Assembly: GCA_964589625.1 (NCBI GenBank)
Contig: CAZPSH010000001.1
Span: forward strand, 62,001-126,000
Direction: 5' to 3'
Origin: JBFLVU01 sp964589625
GTDB lineage: Bacteria > Acidobacteriota > UBA4820 > DSQY01
Length of the DNA stretch: 64,000 nucleotides
In this document: positions 34,047 to 43,438 of the stretch, one piece after another
How the letters are laid out: the number at the start of each line of letters is the position of its first letter
Numbering within the stretch: the stretch's first letter is position 1
The notes under the pieces: generated by a model
Seen by the model: the letters and a program-made list of their open reading frames with translations, nothing else
Told to the model about the DNA's origin: nothing
The model's database searches: none
Made by a program: the position numbers and the translations under genes

Positions 34047-36155
34047 TCACGGTTTCTTCGATGCCTCGATCATCTCACGGACCAGAGCGTCCGCATCGTA
34101 GTACTTGTCCAATGCTTCGAGGATCCCTCGGACATCCACGGCCACGCAACGCGCCTGCCGCTCGTCGTAGACGAAGGAGTTCGGGTGGCTCTGGTCGTTC
34201 CCGTCGAAGACCAGGCCCACGAGGCTGCCGTCCCTCGCCACGACGGGGCTGCCCGAGTTCCCTCCCGTGATGTCGGCCGTGCAGACAAAATTGAGGGGTG
34301 TTTCGAGCCGCACCGAAGCCCGCCGCTCCCTCTGCCGGTCCGTGAGCACGAAGTCACCGCGGTCTCCGAAGGAGTAAGCCCGGTCGTACAAACCGTAAAA
34401 GGTCGTGAAGGGGGGCACGAGGGTGGAGGCGAAGGGATATCCGGACACCGTCCCAAAGGCCAGCCGGAGCGTTCCCGTGGCGTCCGAATAAGATTTGTCT
34501 CCGTACACCGCGAAGCCCGCCTGGGCGATGCGCGCGTAGGCGTCCTCTTCGACGGCCGTGACGTGTTCGTCGTACCGGCGCTCCACCTCCCGGATGAAGG
34601 GATCGGCCCTCCGGGCCAGCCGAAGGAGGGGATCCTCGCTGGCCGCCACGCCCCTCCCGGCATCCTTGAGCAGTTCCCGGCGGAAGGCGGCCTCGCCCAA
34701 GCGGGTTCCGGAAAGCGCTTTCCGCGCCGCCTCGCCTGGCGTTCTTCCTTCCAGGAGGGTTTTCACGTAGGGGTCCTCGGATCCGAACGTCTCCAGGAGC
34801 CGATTCAGGTCGTCGGTGAGGAACACCTCCTCCAAGTCGGTGTAGGTCGGGGAGGGACTTCCGAGCCGGCGAAGCACGGCGGGGAGGTCCGAGTCGTGGT
34901 AGCCCGCGATTCGCTCCGCGTCCGGCTTCCGGACCTCTTCGGCATAGCGGACGAGGGTGAGCGCGTGGGTGGTAAGACGCCCCCAGCCTCCTCCGGGCAT
35001 GTCGCCTTTGAGTCGTTTCTCCGCCTCCTTCTCGGCCGCCCAGGCGTAGGCCTTCTCCAGGTCGCTCCAGGCGGAGCCATACAGGGCCTGGAGAGCGGGA
35101 TCCCGCGAAACGGCCGCCAAGAGATCCGACTCGGCCGCTTTCTTCTTCGCCATGAGGGCTTCGTCCCTCAGCCCCCGGAGCTCCCCCTCGGTTGACTTCA
35201 GGGAGTTGGCGAAAAAGTAAAGGTTGGTGCGGGCCCTCCTGGCGGCCTCTGGACTTTTTGCGGAGTAGGCATTCAGGAGAGCCTGGCGGTGGAGCAGAGC
35301 CTCGATCTTCCGGGGGTGCGTCACGGTCCTGTAGTAGTTGAGGCCTGCGAGGGTGACGAGGCGGTCCGTGTCGCCCGGATGGCCGGAAACGAAGACCAGG
35401 TCTCCCTCCCGGCAACCGGCGGAATTGACGGGAAGGTAGTGGTCCACCCGGGCGGGCAGCCCTCCCTCGTAGGCGCGGAGGAAGGCCAGGTCCAGGTCGA
35501 ACCGCGGGTACGTAAAATTGTCGTGGTCGCCTCCGAAAAAGGCGGCCTGCAATTCGGGCGCGAAGACCAGACGGACGTCCGTGTACTCCTTGTAGCGGTA
35601 CAGGTGGTGCCGGGCTCCCCCGAAGAGGGCGACGATCTCCCCCTCGAGGCCCGTCATGCGCCGGCATTCGGATTCGATCGCGGCGGAGGCGGCGAGCCGC
35701 TTCTTCAAAGCCTCGGCCGGATTTGAGGCGCCCGCGCACGCGGCCTCGATCCGTGCGGTGACATCCTGGATCGAGACCAGAACCCGGATCGTGAGGCCTG
35801 GGATCGGGATCTCCTTTTCGCGGGTGGGGGCGTAGAAGCCGTCCCGGACGTAGTTGTTTTCGGGGGAGGACAGGCGCTGTACAGACCCAAGGGCCACATG
35901 GTGATTCGTCAGGATGAGCCCCTCGGGAGATACGAAGGACGCCGAGGCGTGGACGTTCACCGAGGCCATGCGGAGTCGGTCCAGGAAAGCCGCGTCGGGC
36001 GCGAAGCCGTAGCGTTCCTTCAGGAGGTCCGCCGGAGGCCGCTCATAGAGCCACATCCCTTCGTCCGCCCGGACGGTAGAAGCCCCCGAGACGGCCGCGA
36101 TCAGGGCCGCACAGAACACACCAAACCCGCCAGAGATCCACCGACCGGTTGCCAT
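34047..36155 (-). CDS. S46-family dipeptidyl peptidase (DPP7-like)
   Basis: 702 residues, the family length, with a signal peptide (about 1-30). The chymotrypsin-like triad is complete: His in TNHHVALG (85/86), Asp near 212 in GGDHDNFTYPR, and Ser634 in GGNSGSPV. Eighteen residues after the Ser lies Gly652 in FDGND; in characterised S46 enzymes a Gly here goes with hydrophobic P1 preference (DPP7) and an Arg with Asp/Glu preference (DPP11). The enzyme removes dipeptides in the periplasm, supporting peptide use. The start at 36155 has GGGGAGGAG; a longer frame is unlikely. Confidence 0.94.
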   Translation of the reverse strand: MATGRWISGGFGVFCAALIAAVSGASTVRADEGMWLYERPPADLLKERYGFAPDAAFLDRLRMASVNVHASASFVSPEGLILTNHHVALGSVQRLSSPENNYVRDGFYAPTREKEIPIPGLTIRVLVSIQDVTARIEAACAGASNPAEALKKRLAASAAIESECRRMTGLEGEIVALFGGARHHLYRYKEYTDVRLVFAPELQAAFFGGDHDNFTYPRFDLDLAFLRAYEGGLPARVDHYLPVNSAGCREGDLVFVSGHPGDTDRLVTLAGLNYYRTVTHPRKIEALLHRQALLNAYSAKSPEAARRARTNLYFFANSLKSTEGELRGLRDEALMAKKKAAESDLLAAVSRDPALQALYGSAWSDLEKAYAWAAEKEAEKRLKGDMPGGGWGRLTTHALTLVRYAEEVRKPDAERIAGYHDSDLPAVLRRLGSPSPTYTDLEEVFLTDDLNRLLETFGSEDPYVKTLLEGRTPGEAARKALSGTRLGEAAFRRELLKDAGRGVAASEDPLLRLARRADPFIREVERRYDEHVTAVEEDAYARIAQAGFAVYGDKSYSDATGTLRLAFGTVSGYPFASTLVPPFTTFYGLYDRAYSFGDRGDFVLTDRQRERRASVRLETPLNFVCTADITGGNSGSPVVARDGSLVGLVFDGNDQSHPNSFVYDERQARCVAVDVRGILEALDKYYDADALVREMIEASKKP

Positions 36156-36256
36156 GACTCCTCCCCACGACGTGTCGGCGCCCGGCCCGCACCGCCGGTG
36201 CGCGAAAAACCTTGTACGCAACAAGGATTCCAGAAGTTTCAGCGCGTCCGGTGGGC

Positions 36257-37159
36257 TCACCCCCGCCCAGGCTGGCGCTGCCTTTTCCAAAGTGCGAAGG
36301 CGGTGGGCTGGCGGAAGCGCCCGATGACGTCGGAGGCCTCCAGGACGCTCACGAAGGCATGCGGGTCTTCGGCTCGGACGATGTCCCGAAGTTCCCGCAG
36401 TTCGTAACGCGTGATGACGCAGAGCAGGGCGTCCTGCTCCTGCCCGCTGAAGGCGCCCTGGGCCTTCAGAAGCGTCACGCCCCGCGCCATCTCGTTGAGG
36501 ATCCTCCTCTGGATCTCGGTGGGGCGAGACGAGACGATCAGGACGGCCTTGCGGGGACGGGGGGCCATCATGGCGTCCATGGCCCGCCCCCCCGCGTAGA
36601 TGGCCACCAGGGTATACATGGCCCTTTCGGGGCTCTCGAGGAGGCCGGAGGCCACGACAAGAGCCCCGTTGAGAAAAAGCTGAACTTCACCCACGCCCAA
36701 ACTGAAGCGCCGGTTCAGAACCACGCCCAGGATATCGAATCCGCCGAGGGAGCCCCCCGAGCGGAGAGCCAGGGCACCCGCGACGCCGCCCAGGACCCCG
36801 CCGAAGATGGCGGCAAGGAGGGGGTCCTGCGTGAGCGGGGGGACGGGCAAGTAATCGGCCGTGAGCCAGAATCCCACCACCGCCGCCCCCGAAAGGGCCG
36901 CGAACCTCTTGCCCACGTCCCAGGCTCCCAGGAGAAAGATCGGGACGTTGAGGAGAAAGACGAGGAGGCCGACGGGCCATTTGAAGAGCGCGTGGGACAG
37001 GAGGGCCAGGCCCGTGACGCCGCCGCTGAGAAGCTGGTTCGGGATGAGGAAGGCCTTCACCGCCACCACGAAGCCGAGGAGGCCAATCCCCAGAAGCGTC
37101 CAGCACCAGACGGCCGATGCGGCTTTCCTTGCCTTCAAACGGATCGCGCGGCCTCGCAT
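36257..37159 (-). CDS. YitT-family membrane protein with DUF2179 domain
   Basis: 300 residues from ATG 37159. Five to six transmembrane helices carry the YitT signatures LIPNQLLSGGVTGLALL and RSGGSLGGFDILG. The C-terminal 80 residues are a cytoplasmic DUF2179 domain (VSSRPTEIQRRI, GVTLLKAQGAFSGQEQDALL). The family is linked to unknown substrate export or signalling. Longer upstream reading would run through the tmRNA gene and is rejected. Confidence 0.92.
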   Translation of the reverse strand: MRGRAIRLKARKAASAVWCWTLLGIGLLGFVVAVKAFLIPNQLLSGGVTGLALLSHALFKWPVGLLVFLLNVPIFLLGAWDVGKRFAALSGAAVVGFWLTADYLPVPPLTQDPLLAAIFGGVLGGVAGALALRSGGSLGGFDILGVVLNRRFSLGVGEVQLFLNGALVVASGLLESPERAMYTLVAIYAGGRAMDAMMAPRPRKAVLIVSSRPTEIQRRILNEMARGVTLLKAQGAFSGQEQDALLCVITRYELRELRDIVRAEDPHAFVSVLEASDVIGRFRQPTAFALWKRQRQPGRG

Positions 37160-37226
37160 GACTTGAGAGCTTAGCAGAAGGCGCCTCGCCTTTGCACCCC
37201 CTGGGGACCCTTTTCCCGCCGGGTGC

Positions 37227-37255
37227 TTGCGAGAAGCGCCCGCAGGGCCTATATT
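37227..37255 (+). promoter_or_regulatory. ssrA promoter
   Basis: TTGCGA and TATATT are separated by 17 bases; the predicted transcription start falls near 37262, shortly before the mature tmRNA 5' end. Confidence 0.65.
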
Positions 37256-37274
37256 GCACACGGCACGAAACCCC

Positions 37275-37620
37275 GGGGGCGAAACGGTTTCGACGGGGAT
37301 GTGCGGGAGGTGGTCGCGCGCCGAGTTCCGGGCTCTCGTAAAACGACCGGAAAACTTCAACTGCCAACGACAACTTGGCACTGGCGGCGTAAGCCCGCCA
37401 CGTTCCTGATGGTTTCGCCCGCGGGCTTTCAGGAACGACGCTAGCGGGATGCTCCGGTTCGGTTCTCCCCGGCCGAATCGGAAAAGACCCAGGGGATAGC
37501 GACCCGCCGAATTGCCGGCTCCAGAGGCGGTAAGCGAAGGTTCAAGGAACCGGCTACGCGCGTAGACGCTGCCTTGGCCGGCATTTTCGGACGCGGGTTC
37601 GACTCCCGCCGCCTCCACCA
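37275..37620 (+). ncRNA. ssrA: transfer-messenger RNA (tmRNA)
   Basis: One-piece tmRNA of 346 bases that rescues stalled ribosomes. The 5' end GGGGGCG pairs with CGCCUCC just before the encoded CCA to form the acceptor stem; GGTTTCGACGGGG near the 5' end and the T-loop GGGTTCGACTCCC near the 3' end are diagnostic. The tag reading frame ends at TAA 37390-37392 and encodes KTSTANDNLALAA after a possible CGG resume codon at 37348, matching the length and pattern of long tags such as that of Bacillus. The ALAA terminus is the usual protease degron. Confidence 0.96.
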
Positions 37621-37631
37621 GAAGACCTGAA

Positions 37632-37656
37632 GGGAGGGCCTCGCCCTCCCTTTTTT
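37632..37656 (+). terminator. rho-independent terminator of ssrA
   Basis: Perfect eight-base stem GGGAGGGC / GCCCTCCC with a three-base loop, followed by six T, 12 bases after the tmRNA CCA end. Confidence 0.9.
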
Positions 37657-37802
37657 GCACGCGTATGGTTTGGCTCGCGGGAGTCGAAGCCCCAGAGGGG
37701 ACCCTGAGGGGCGCGAGCGAGAGCGCGACCGAAGAGGGAGCGATCGCAAGCCGCGGCCCCAGGGGAGAGGCTGGGGCCGGGAACGCTCGGGAAGGGCACG
37801 GC

Positions 37803-37832
37803 TTGCCCTCCGTATCGAGGGGCCCCTATACT
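37803..37832 (+). promoter_or_regulatory. candidate promoter of the polyphosphate kinase gene
   Basis: TTGCCC and TATACT are 18 bases apart, 33 bases before the start codon. Upstream, GGCCCCAG / CTGGGGCC (37755-37778, eight-base loop) forms a strong hairpin without a T tract, and GGGCA / TGCCC (37794-37808) a weaker one overlapping the -35. Confidence 0.5.
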
Positions 37833-37865
37833 TCGCGCATAGGCACGAAGGGAAGGGGGCCCGCC

Positions 37866-39341
37866 ATGTTCGAGACGGCGGAACTCGGCCAGCGCGTTTC
37901 GAAGGAGGCGTACAGGAAGGCCGTCGGGCCGCTCCGCAGCGCCTTGCTCGAAGTACAGAAGGATCTCGCGGCCTCGAACGTGGCGGCGGTGGTCCTCGTG
38001 GGAGGAGTGGAGGGAGCGGGGAAGGCCGAAACGATCAACCGGCTTCTGGAATGGGTGGATGCCCGTGGGGTGGAAATCCACGCCCTTTCCGATCCCACCG
38101 ACGAGGAGCGCGAGCGGCCCACCATGTGGCGGTTCTGGAGGAGGCTTCCTCCGAAGGGCCGGATGGGGATCTTTCTAGGGTCCTGGTACACGGCGCCCAT
38201 CGTGGAGCGGACCTTCGGGCGAATCGGGGACGGCGGCTTCCACAGACGGCTGGACGCCATCTCCGAATTCGAAAAGATGCTCGACCAGGAGGGCGTCGCC
38301 CTGGTCAAAGTCTGGCTTCACATCTCCAAGGACCTCATGCGGCGGCGCCTCAGGGACTTGGAGAAGGACGCCGAACAGCGTTGGCGGGTCACCCCGCGCG
38401 ACTGGAAGTTCTTCGGAAAGTACGACCGGTTCCGGTCCGTGTCCGAGCAGGCGCTCCTGCATACATCCACAGGGTGGGCGCCGTGGCACATCGTGGAGGC
38501 GACGGACGGCCGGTACCGCGACCTGAAGGTGGGGGAGATCCTGTTGGAGGGTCTGAAAGAGAAGTTAAGACGCCAATCGGAGGCTCCCCCCCCGGAAAGG
38601 CACCCGTATCTGGCCAAGCCGCCCGAAGTAAACGTGTTGCGAGCCCTCGACCTCGGAAAGAAAGTGGAGGAGAAGCGCTACGAAAAGGCGCTGGTGAGAA
38701 AGCAGGCCGAACTCTCCTATCTTACGCGCCGCCTTTACCAGGAGAAGCGATCTTTGATCCTGGTTTTCGAGGGACCCGACGCCGCCGGGAAGGGGGGGGC
38801 CATCCGGCGCCTCACGGCGGCCATGGACATGCGAAACGCGCGTCACATATCCATCGCCGCCCCAACGGAGGAGGAGCGCGCCCATCCCTATCTATGGCGC
38901 TTTTGGCGGCACCTGCCCCGTCTCGGACGGGTGACCATCTTCGACCGCTCCTGGTACGGGCGGGTGCTCGTGGAGAGGGTGGAGGGGTTCTGCACCAAGG
39001 CGGAGTGGCAGCGGGCCTACGCGGAGATCAACGCCTTCGAGGAAGATCTGGCGCGGTTTGGGTACATCCTGCTGAAGTTCTGGCTCGCCATCTCCGCCAG
39101 GGAGCAGTTGAGGCGGTTCAAGGAGCGTCAGGAGACTCCCTACAAGCAGTACAAGATCACGCAGGAGGATTGGCGGAACCGGGCCAAGTGGGACGCCTAC
39201 GAGGCGGCGGCCCTGGACACCTTCGAGCGGACCAGCACGAGCAAGGCCCCCTGGGTGCTCGTGGAGGCCGAAGACAAGAACTACGCTCGGCTGAAGGTGC
39301 TGGAAGAGGTGATTCGGCACCTGGCCTTCCTCCGAAGGTGA
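37866..39341 (+). CDS. pap: tandem-domain PPK2 polyphosphate:nucleotide phosphotransferase
   Basis: 491 residues from ATG 37866; the frame continues upstream but without a ribosome site. Two PPK2 domains are joined. The first (about 1-245) has a changed Walker A, GGVEGAGKAET at 46-56; the second (about 255-491) has the canonical FEGPDAAGKGG and the lid motif FDRSWYGRVLVERV. This matches two-domain polyphosphate:AMP phosphotransferases, where only the C-terminal domain is catalytic. It would use polyphosphate to phosphorylate AMP (or other NMP). Monocistronic by its surroundings. Confidence 0.9.
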   Translation: MFETAELGQRVSKEAYRKAVGPLRSALLEVQKDLAASNVAAVVLVGGVEGAGKAETINRLLEWVDARGVEIHALSDPTDEERERPTMWRFWRRLPPKGRMGIFLGSWYTAPIVERTFGRIGDGGFHRRLDAISEFEKMLDQEGVALVKVWLHISKDLMRRRLRDLEKDAEQRWRVTPRDWKFFGKYDRFRSVSEQALLHTSTGWAPWHIVEATDGRYRDLKVGEILLEGLKEKLRRQSEAPPPERHPYLAKPPEVNVLRALDLGKKVEEKRYEKALVRKQAELSYLTRRLYQEKRSLILVFEGPDAAGKGGAIRRLTAAMDMRNARHISIAAPTEEERAHPYLWRFWRHLPRLGRVTIFDRSWYGRVLVERVEGFCTKAEWQRAYAEINAFEEDLARFGYILLKFWLAISAREQLRRFKERQETPYKQYKITQEDWRNRAKWDAYEAAALDTFERTSTSKAPWVLVEAEDKNYARLKVLEEVIRHLAFLRR

Positions 39342-39457
39342 TTTCCGTCTGCAGTAGAGCCGCCAATCACGCAGCTAGGACGCGCCACAACCACGTCCTG
39401 CCAGGTCTCCGGGTCGCGTAAACGCATTCCCGCGGGAGATCCCAGCGATCGCGGCAC

Positions 39458-39486
39458 TTGTGTTCCTCGGGCCGGGGTGCTACGCT
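39458..39486 (+). promoter_or_regulatory. candidate promoter of the metal-uptake operon
   Basis: TTGTGT and TACGCT are 17 bases apart, about 52 bases before the TonB-receptor start. I find no cobalamin riboswitch B12 box in the 197-base leader region. Confidence 0.35.
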
Positions 39487-39538
39487 TTTCAAATAGGTGG
39501 CACGCCAGCCCAAAGAGGCACGGGGACGGAGAGAGGAA

Positions 39539-41506
39539 ATGGGGAAACGGAAACCAGCCGGGCAAAACAGGGGTCTTGCGGCCCTCCTCGGCTTCGTGCT
39601 GTGCGTTTGGATTCGGGGCAAGGCTCCGACGGCCACCCTAGAAGGGGAGGTGGATATCCCCGAGGAGAGGTACGCCGGATCCACCGAAGTGACGGTGAGC
39701 GCCCAACCCATCGCGGAGAGCCTGGAGAGCACTCCCCAAGGTACGATCGTGGCCGAGGTCTCCGAGGGACAGCTGGAGGACCTCCACGCCCAAGACCTGG
39801 CGGGTGCCCTGCGGCGCATTCCGGGGCTCACCATCAGCCGCTACAACCCCGTGGGCGGCTACGGCGGAGCGGACGGTGGGGCCGTGTACATCCGGGGCCA
39901 GGGGGCGGGGCGCCCGGGGGGGGAGGTGGCCACCCTCGTGGACGGCGTTCCGGTAGTGGTCTCTGTGTGGACCCATCCCATCCTGGACCTGCTCAACACC
40001 GACGCGGCGAAGTCGATCCAGGTGTACAAAAGCCCCGAGCCCGTTCTCTTCGGAAACATGGCCTTCGGTGCCGTGAACTTGACTCCCAAGAGGCCTTCCG
40101 AGGTTGCTGGTGGCAAGGCGGTCCTCTTCGGAGGGTCCTATTCCCAGTTCGGCGTAAAGGTCGAGGAGGGCATCCCCGTGGGGCGGGGCGGGCTCTATCT
40201 GCAGGGAAGCCTCCTTCGAAGCGACGGCCACCGGGAGCACGCCGCGGGCCGGGTGGCGAGGGCCTACGGAAGGGCCGAGGTGGACCTTTCGGACAACTGG
40301 AACGCATCGTTTCAGATCCACCATACGGATTCCTGGGCCGAAGACCCCGGAAGGGAGGAGGTCCCCAGACCCCCCGTGACCCCCCGCTATCCCATACGGA
40401 ACACCCTGCTCCTCGGCACCTTGGAAAACCGTTTCTCCTGGGGAGACGGGTACGTGAAGGTGTACGACAACGACGGGGTCGCCCGCTGGCTCCAGTGGGA
40501 TACGGGGGCGGGCCACGCCTTCGTGACCCGGACCGAATACGAAGGGTACGGCGTGAGGATTCGACAGAACCTCGCGCCTTGGGCCGGCGGGCGCATTACC
40601 GTGGGAATGGACGACGACGTCTTCGGCGGACATTTTCAGGAACTCCGGCCTTACCCGACGCGCCCGAGCCCTCGGCGGCTCTTCCGAAACCGGGCTCCCT
40701 ATCTTCTTTTAAGCCAGACCTTCGGAGAGGCCCTCCGGGTCACTCCTTCCTTCGGGATCCGGGTCAACGACGCCCGCTACTTCGAAGATCAGACCGGTCG
40801 CCAGTTCGGCCTCACGGCGGTCTGGAAAGGGCTCGTCTTCCACGCCGGGCGCTCCCGCTCCTTCAACTATCCCGGCGTGTACGCCGCCGTCATGTTCGGC
40901 CCGTCCTATCCGGATCGGAAATGGACGGGCCTGAAGGCCGAAACCTTGACGCACGCGGAGCTGGGGGCGGGGTACGACGCGGGAGGTCCCGTCTCCGCTG
41001 ACCTGACCCTCTTTTCGGACGAGGTGGAAGATGCCCTCCGCTTCGCGCCTCCCCCGCCTTTCCCGCCCGGTTTCGTCAACATCGGCGCCTACACGGTCAA
41101 GGGCGCCATGGGGGAACTGAGGCTGGCCCCCTCGCCGCGGGTTGCCATGTTCTTGGGCGCATGCACGACCTCCACGGGACGCGCGGATGTCCCCGAAACG
41201 CCCAAGTGGACCCTCTCGGGCGGCGTTACGGCGGTGGCGGCCGGAGGGATCCGGATCTCCGGTGACGCACAATACGTTGGGGCGCGAAACGTGCTGAATC
41301 CCCGCTTCGCGCGCACCCAGGAGCGGATCGGAGCGTATTTCCTCCTCAACGCGAGGATCGCCAAATGCCTGCGAGAGGCCGGCTCGGGCGCTTCGGGCGA
41401 AGTTTACGTGGCTGGAGAGAACCTCCTCGACCGGGATTACTCTTTCCGCCCCGGCTATCCCATGGCAGGGATCAACGGGTCCGTCGGCCTGGCGTTGCGC
41501 TGGTAA
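39539..41506 (+). CDS. TonB-dependent outer-membrane receptor
   Basis: 655 residues from ATG 39539 with GAGAGGA upstream. A signal-anchor-like N-terminus is followed by a plug domain (about 60-190; DLAGALRRIPGLTISRYN, VYIRGQG, VATLVDGVPV, SIQVYKSPEPVLFGN) and a 22-strand-type barrel ending in Trp (LALRW). Position just upstream of a CbiMN-Q-O transporter suggests import of a nickel or cobalt chelate, or cobalamin. A clear signal-peptidase site is hard to place because the N-terminal hydrophobic core ends in WIRGKAP. Confidence 0.9.
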   Translation: MGKRKPAGQNRGLAALLGFVLCVWIRGKAPTATLEGEVDIPEERYAGSTEVTVSAQPIAESLESTPQGTIVAEVSEGQLEDLHAQDLAGALRRIPGLTISRYNPVGGYGGADGGAVYIRGQGAGRPGGEVATLVDGVPVVVSVWTHPILDLLNTDAAKSIQVYKSPEPVLFGNMAFGAVNLTPKRPSEVAGGKAVLFGGSYSQFGVKVEEGIPVGRGGLYLQGSLLRSDGHREHAAGRVARAYGRAEVDLSDNWNASFQIHHTDSWAEDPGREEVPRPPVTPRYPIRNTLLLGTLENRFSWGDGYVKVYDNDGVARWLQWDTGAGHAFVTRTEYEGYGVRIRQNLAPWAGGRITVGMDDDVFGGHFQELRPYPTRPSPRRLFRNRAPYLLLSQTFGEALRVTPSFGIRVNDARYFEDQTGRQFGLTAVWKGLVFHAGRSRSFNYPGVYAAVMFGPSYPDRKWTGLKAETLTHAELGAGYDAGGPVSADLTLFSDEVEDALRFAPPPPFPPGFVNIGAYTVKGAMGELRLAPSPRVAMFLGACTTSTGRADVPETPKWTLSGGVTAVAAGGIRISGDAQYVGARNVLNPRFARTQERIGAYFLLNARIAKCLREAGSGASGEVYVAGENLLDRDYSFRPGYPMAGINGSVGLALRW

Positions 41507-41523
41507 AGGGAGGGGAACAGCCC

Positions 41524-42525
41524 ATGCACATTCCGGACGGCTATCTGGGACCGGCCACCGCTCTCGCGACCTGGGGGATCATGATCCCCGTCTGGGGAGC
41601 GGCCCTGCGGCATCTTCGCAAGCGCCTAGACGTGCGTCGAATCCCCCTCCTTTCCCTGGGCGCCGCCTTCTCCTTTCTCGTCATGATGTTCAACATCCCC
41701 ATACCCGGGGGGACCACGGGCCACGCGGTTGGCAGCGTGCTCGTAGCCCTTCTCCTAGGACCGTGGGCCGCCGTGATCTCCGTGTCCCTGGCCCTGGCCC
41801 TGCAAGCGCTCCTATTCGGGGACGGAGGGATCACGGCCCTGGGCGCCAACTGCCTGACCATGGCGGTGGTCATGCCCGCCGCGGGGTGGGCTGTCTTCCG
41901 CCTGGTGGGGACGACGGCGCCCGAAACCCGCCGCCGGTACCTGGCGGCCGGATTCGCGGGGTACGCGGGCCTGAACGCCGCGGCCCTCGCCACGTCGGTC
42001 CTCCTCGGCATTCAGCCGCTCCTGGCGAGCGATGCTTCGGGACGGCCTTTGTACTGTCCCTACGGACTTGGCGTGGCCGTCCCCGTGATGGCCGCCGAAC
42101 ACCTTCTGCTCTTCGGCTTCGTGGAAGCCATCGTGACCGCAGTGGCGCTGAAATGGCTGGACAGGACCGAACCGGGGCTGGCCGCCGCGCCTCCCGCCTC
42201 GGCCCCGCCCCCGCGCTCCCTGAGCTTGTGGCGGGGGCTCCTCGTCCTGCTCGTCTTGACGCCCATGGGCTTCCTCCTTCCGCGATGGGCAGGGGCAGGG
42301 GCGGCTTGGGGCGAGTGGTCGCCCGAGGGTCTGGCCGCCCTGCTGGGGTACGTGCCGGCGCGGCTCGAACGGTGGGCGGCCTTCTGGAGGGCGCCCGTGC
42401 CCGACTACGCGGAGGAAGCCGGTCCCCTGGGATACCTGCTCGCGGGCGCCTTGGGGCTCGCGGTCCTCGGGGTCCTGTACCTGGGCTTGCGGACCGTCAC
42501 GCGCGTTAGGGGCGACCGTGGCTGA
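41524..42525 (+). CDS. CbiM/NikM-type substrate-binding protein fused to a CbiN/NikN-like domain
   Basis: 333 residues from ATG 41524 (GGGAGG upstream). The N-terminus MHIPDGYL is the metal-binding start of the CbiM/NikM S component of group I ECF transporters: Met1 and His2 ligate Co2+ or Ni2+. About eight helices with the SGGTTGHAVGS-like GGTTGHAVGS and GDGGITALGAN motifs follow. After residue 240 comes a CbiN/NikN-like extension with two helices around a periplasmic loop (VPDYAEEAGPLGYLLAG). Co versus Ni cannot be told from the sequence. Confidence 0.9.
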   Translation: MHIPDGYLGPATALATWGIMIPVWGAALRHLRKRLDVRRIPLLSLGAAFSFLVMMFNIPIPGGTTGHAVGSVLVALLLGPWAAVISVSLALALQALLFGDGGITALGANCLTMAVVMPAAGWAVFRLVGTTAPETRRRYLAAGFAGYAGLNAAALATSVLLGIQPLLASDASGRPLYCPYGLGVAVPVMAAEHLLLFGFVEAIVTAVALKWLDRTEPGLAAAPPASAPPPRSLSLWRGLLVLLVLTPMGFLLPRWAGAGAAWGEWSPEGLAALLGYVPARLERWAAFWRAPVPDYAEEAGPLGYLLAGALGLAVLGVLYLGLRTVTRVRGDRG

Positions 42526-43438
42526 GGTTCCGGGCTGGCTTCTCGAAGGCGCATCGGGTGCGGGGGCAGGCCGGGTGGGGGGGACGCGCGCGGCTCGCGC
42601 GAGAACCGAGGGCCTCAGACGGGCTCTTCTCGCCTTGTCCGGCCTTTGGACCCACACGGAGGACCGGCCCCGCTCGGGTCTCTTCGCGCTTGCCGATCGC
42701 GTTGGCCCCGCTTCGCTCGTGGCCACCGTGCTGGTCGGGATCCTGGCGGTGGCGACCGCTCGGACTCCCATCCTCCTCGGAGGCCTTCTGGCGGTGCCCC
42801 TCGGGGGGCTTCTCGCCAGCGGAGGCGGGCGGGGCCGGCCCGCCGCCCTCGTGGTGGCTTCCGCTCTCTTCTCGTCCATCGTTGCCTTTCCCGCTCTTTT
42901 CGCCTGGATCTCTCCGGGTCAGGTTCTGTTCCCGCCTTCCGCGCAGGCGGAGGGGGGGGCACCTCCCTGGGCCGTCACGGGCACGGGAGTCTACCTGGCG
43001 GGGCGGCTCGTGTTGCGATCCACGGGATCCGTCGCCTGGATCGCCCTCCTGGGGCATTTGTTGCCCTTCGATGGCGTCCTGAAGGGCCTCGCGGCTTGGC
43101 GGGTTCCATCCCTCCTGCTTGCCCTCTTGTCCATGGGGCACAGATACCTGGAGGTCCTGTCCCGATGCGCCCAGGAGATTCACCTGGCCCGGCTCAGCCG
43201 GACCCTCTCCAGCGGCGGTCTCCGGGAGGAGCAAGCCTGGGTAGGGGCGGGCGTGGGCAGCCTTTTCCGGAGGACCCGGCGCCTGGCGGAGGAGGTTGCC
43301 CTCGCCATGGTTTCGCGGGGCTGCACGGCGGAGGCCCCCCAGTTGGTCGGTATATCACCGCTTGCACCGAAGGCGCTCCTCTTGCCCGCGGCCTCGGCGG
43401 GGCTCGCGCTTTTTCTGCTCTGGTTGGAGAGACAATGA
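42518..43438 (+). CDS. cbiQ: CbiQ-type energy-coupling T component
   Basis: 306 residues from a GTG overlapping the previous gene by eight bases. About five hydrophobic helices precede a cytoplasmic coupling segment; SRTLSSGG and AMVSRGCTAEAP are the two Ala-Arg-Gly-like coupling motifs (the second as SRG). It is diverged in the N-terminal 40 residues. The stop overlaps the ATPase start (ATGA). It carries the transmembrane coupling role between the S component and the ATPase. Confidence 0.87.
   Translation: MAEVPGWLLEGASGAGAGRVGGTRAARARTEGLRRALLALSGLWTHTEDRPRSGLFALADRVGPASLVATVLVGILAVATARTPILLGGLLAVPLGGLLASGGGRGRPAALVVASALFSSIVAFPALFAWISPGQVLFPPSAQAEGGAPPWAVTGTGVYLAGRLVLRSTGSVAWIALLGHLLPFDGVLKGLAAWRVPSLLLALLSMGHRYLEVLSRCAQEIHLARLSRTLSSGGLREEQAWVGAGVGSLFRRTRRLAEEVALAMVSRGCTAEAPQLVGISPLAPKALLLPAASAGLALFLLWLERQ

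Noticed and set aside
39342..39538. Cobalamin riboswitch before the TonB receptor
   Set aside because: I looked for a B12 box and the conserved core and found neither; only a possible promoter is seen.
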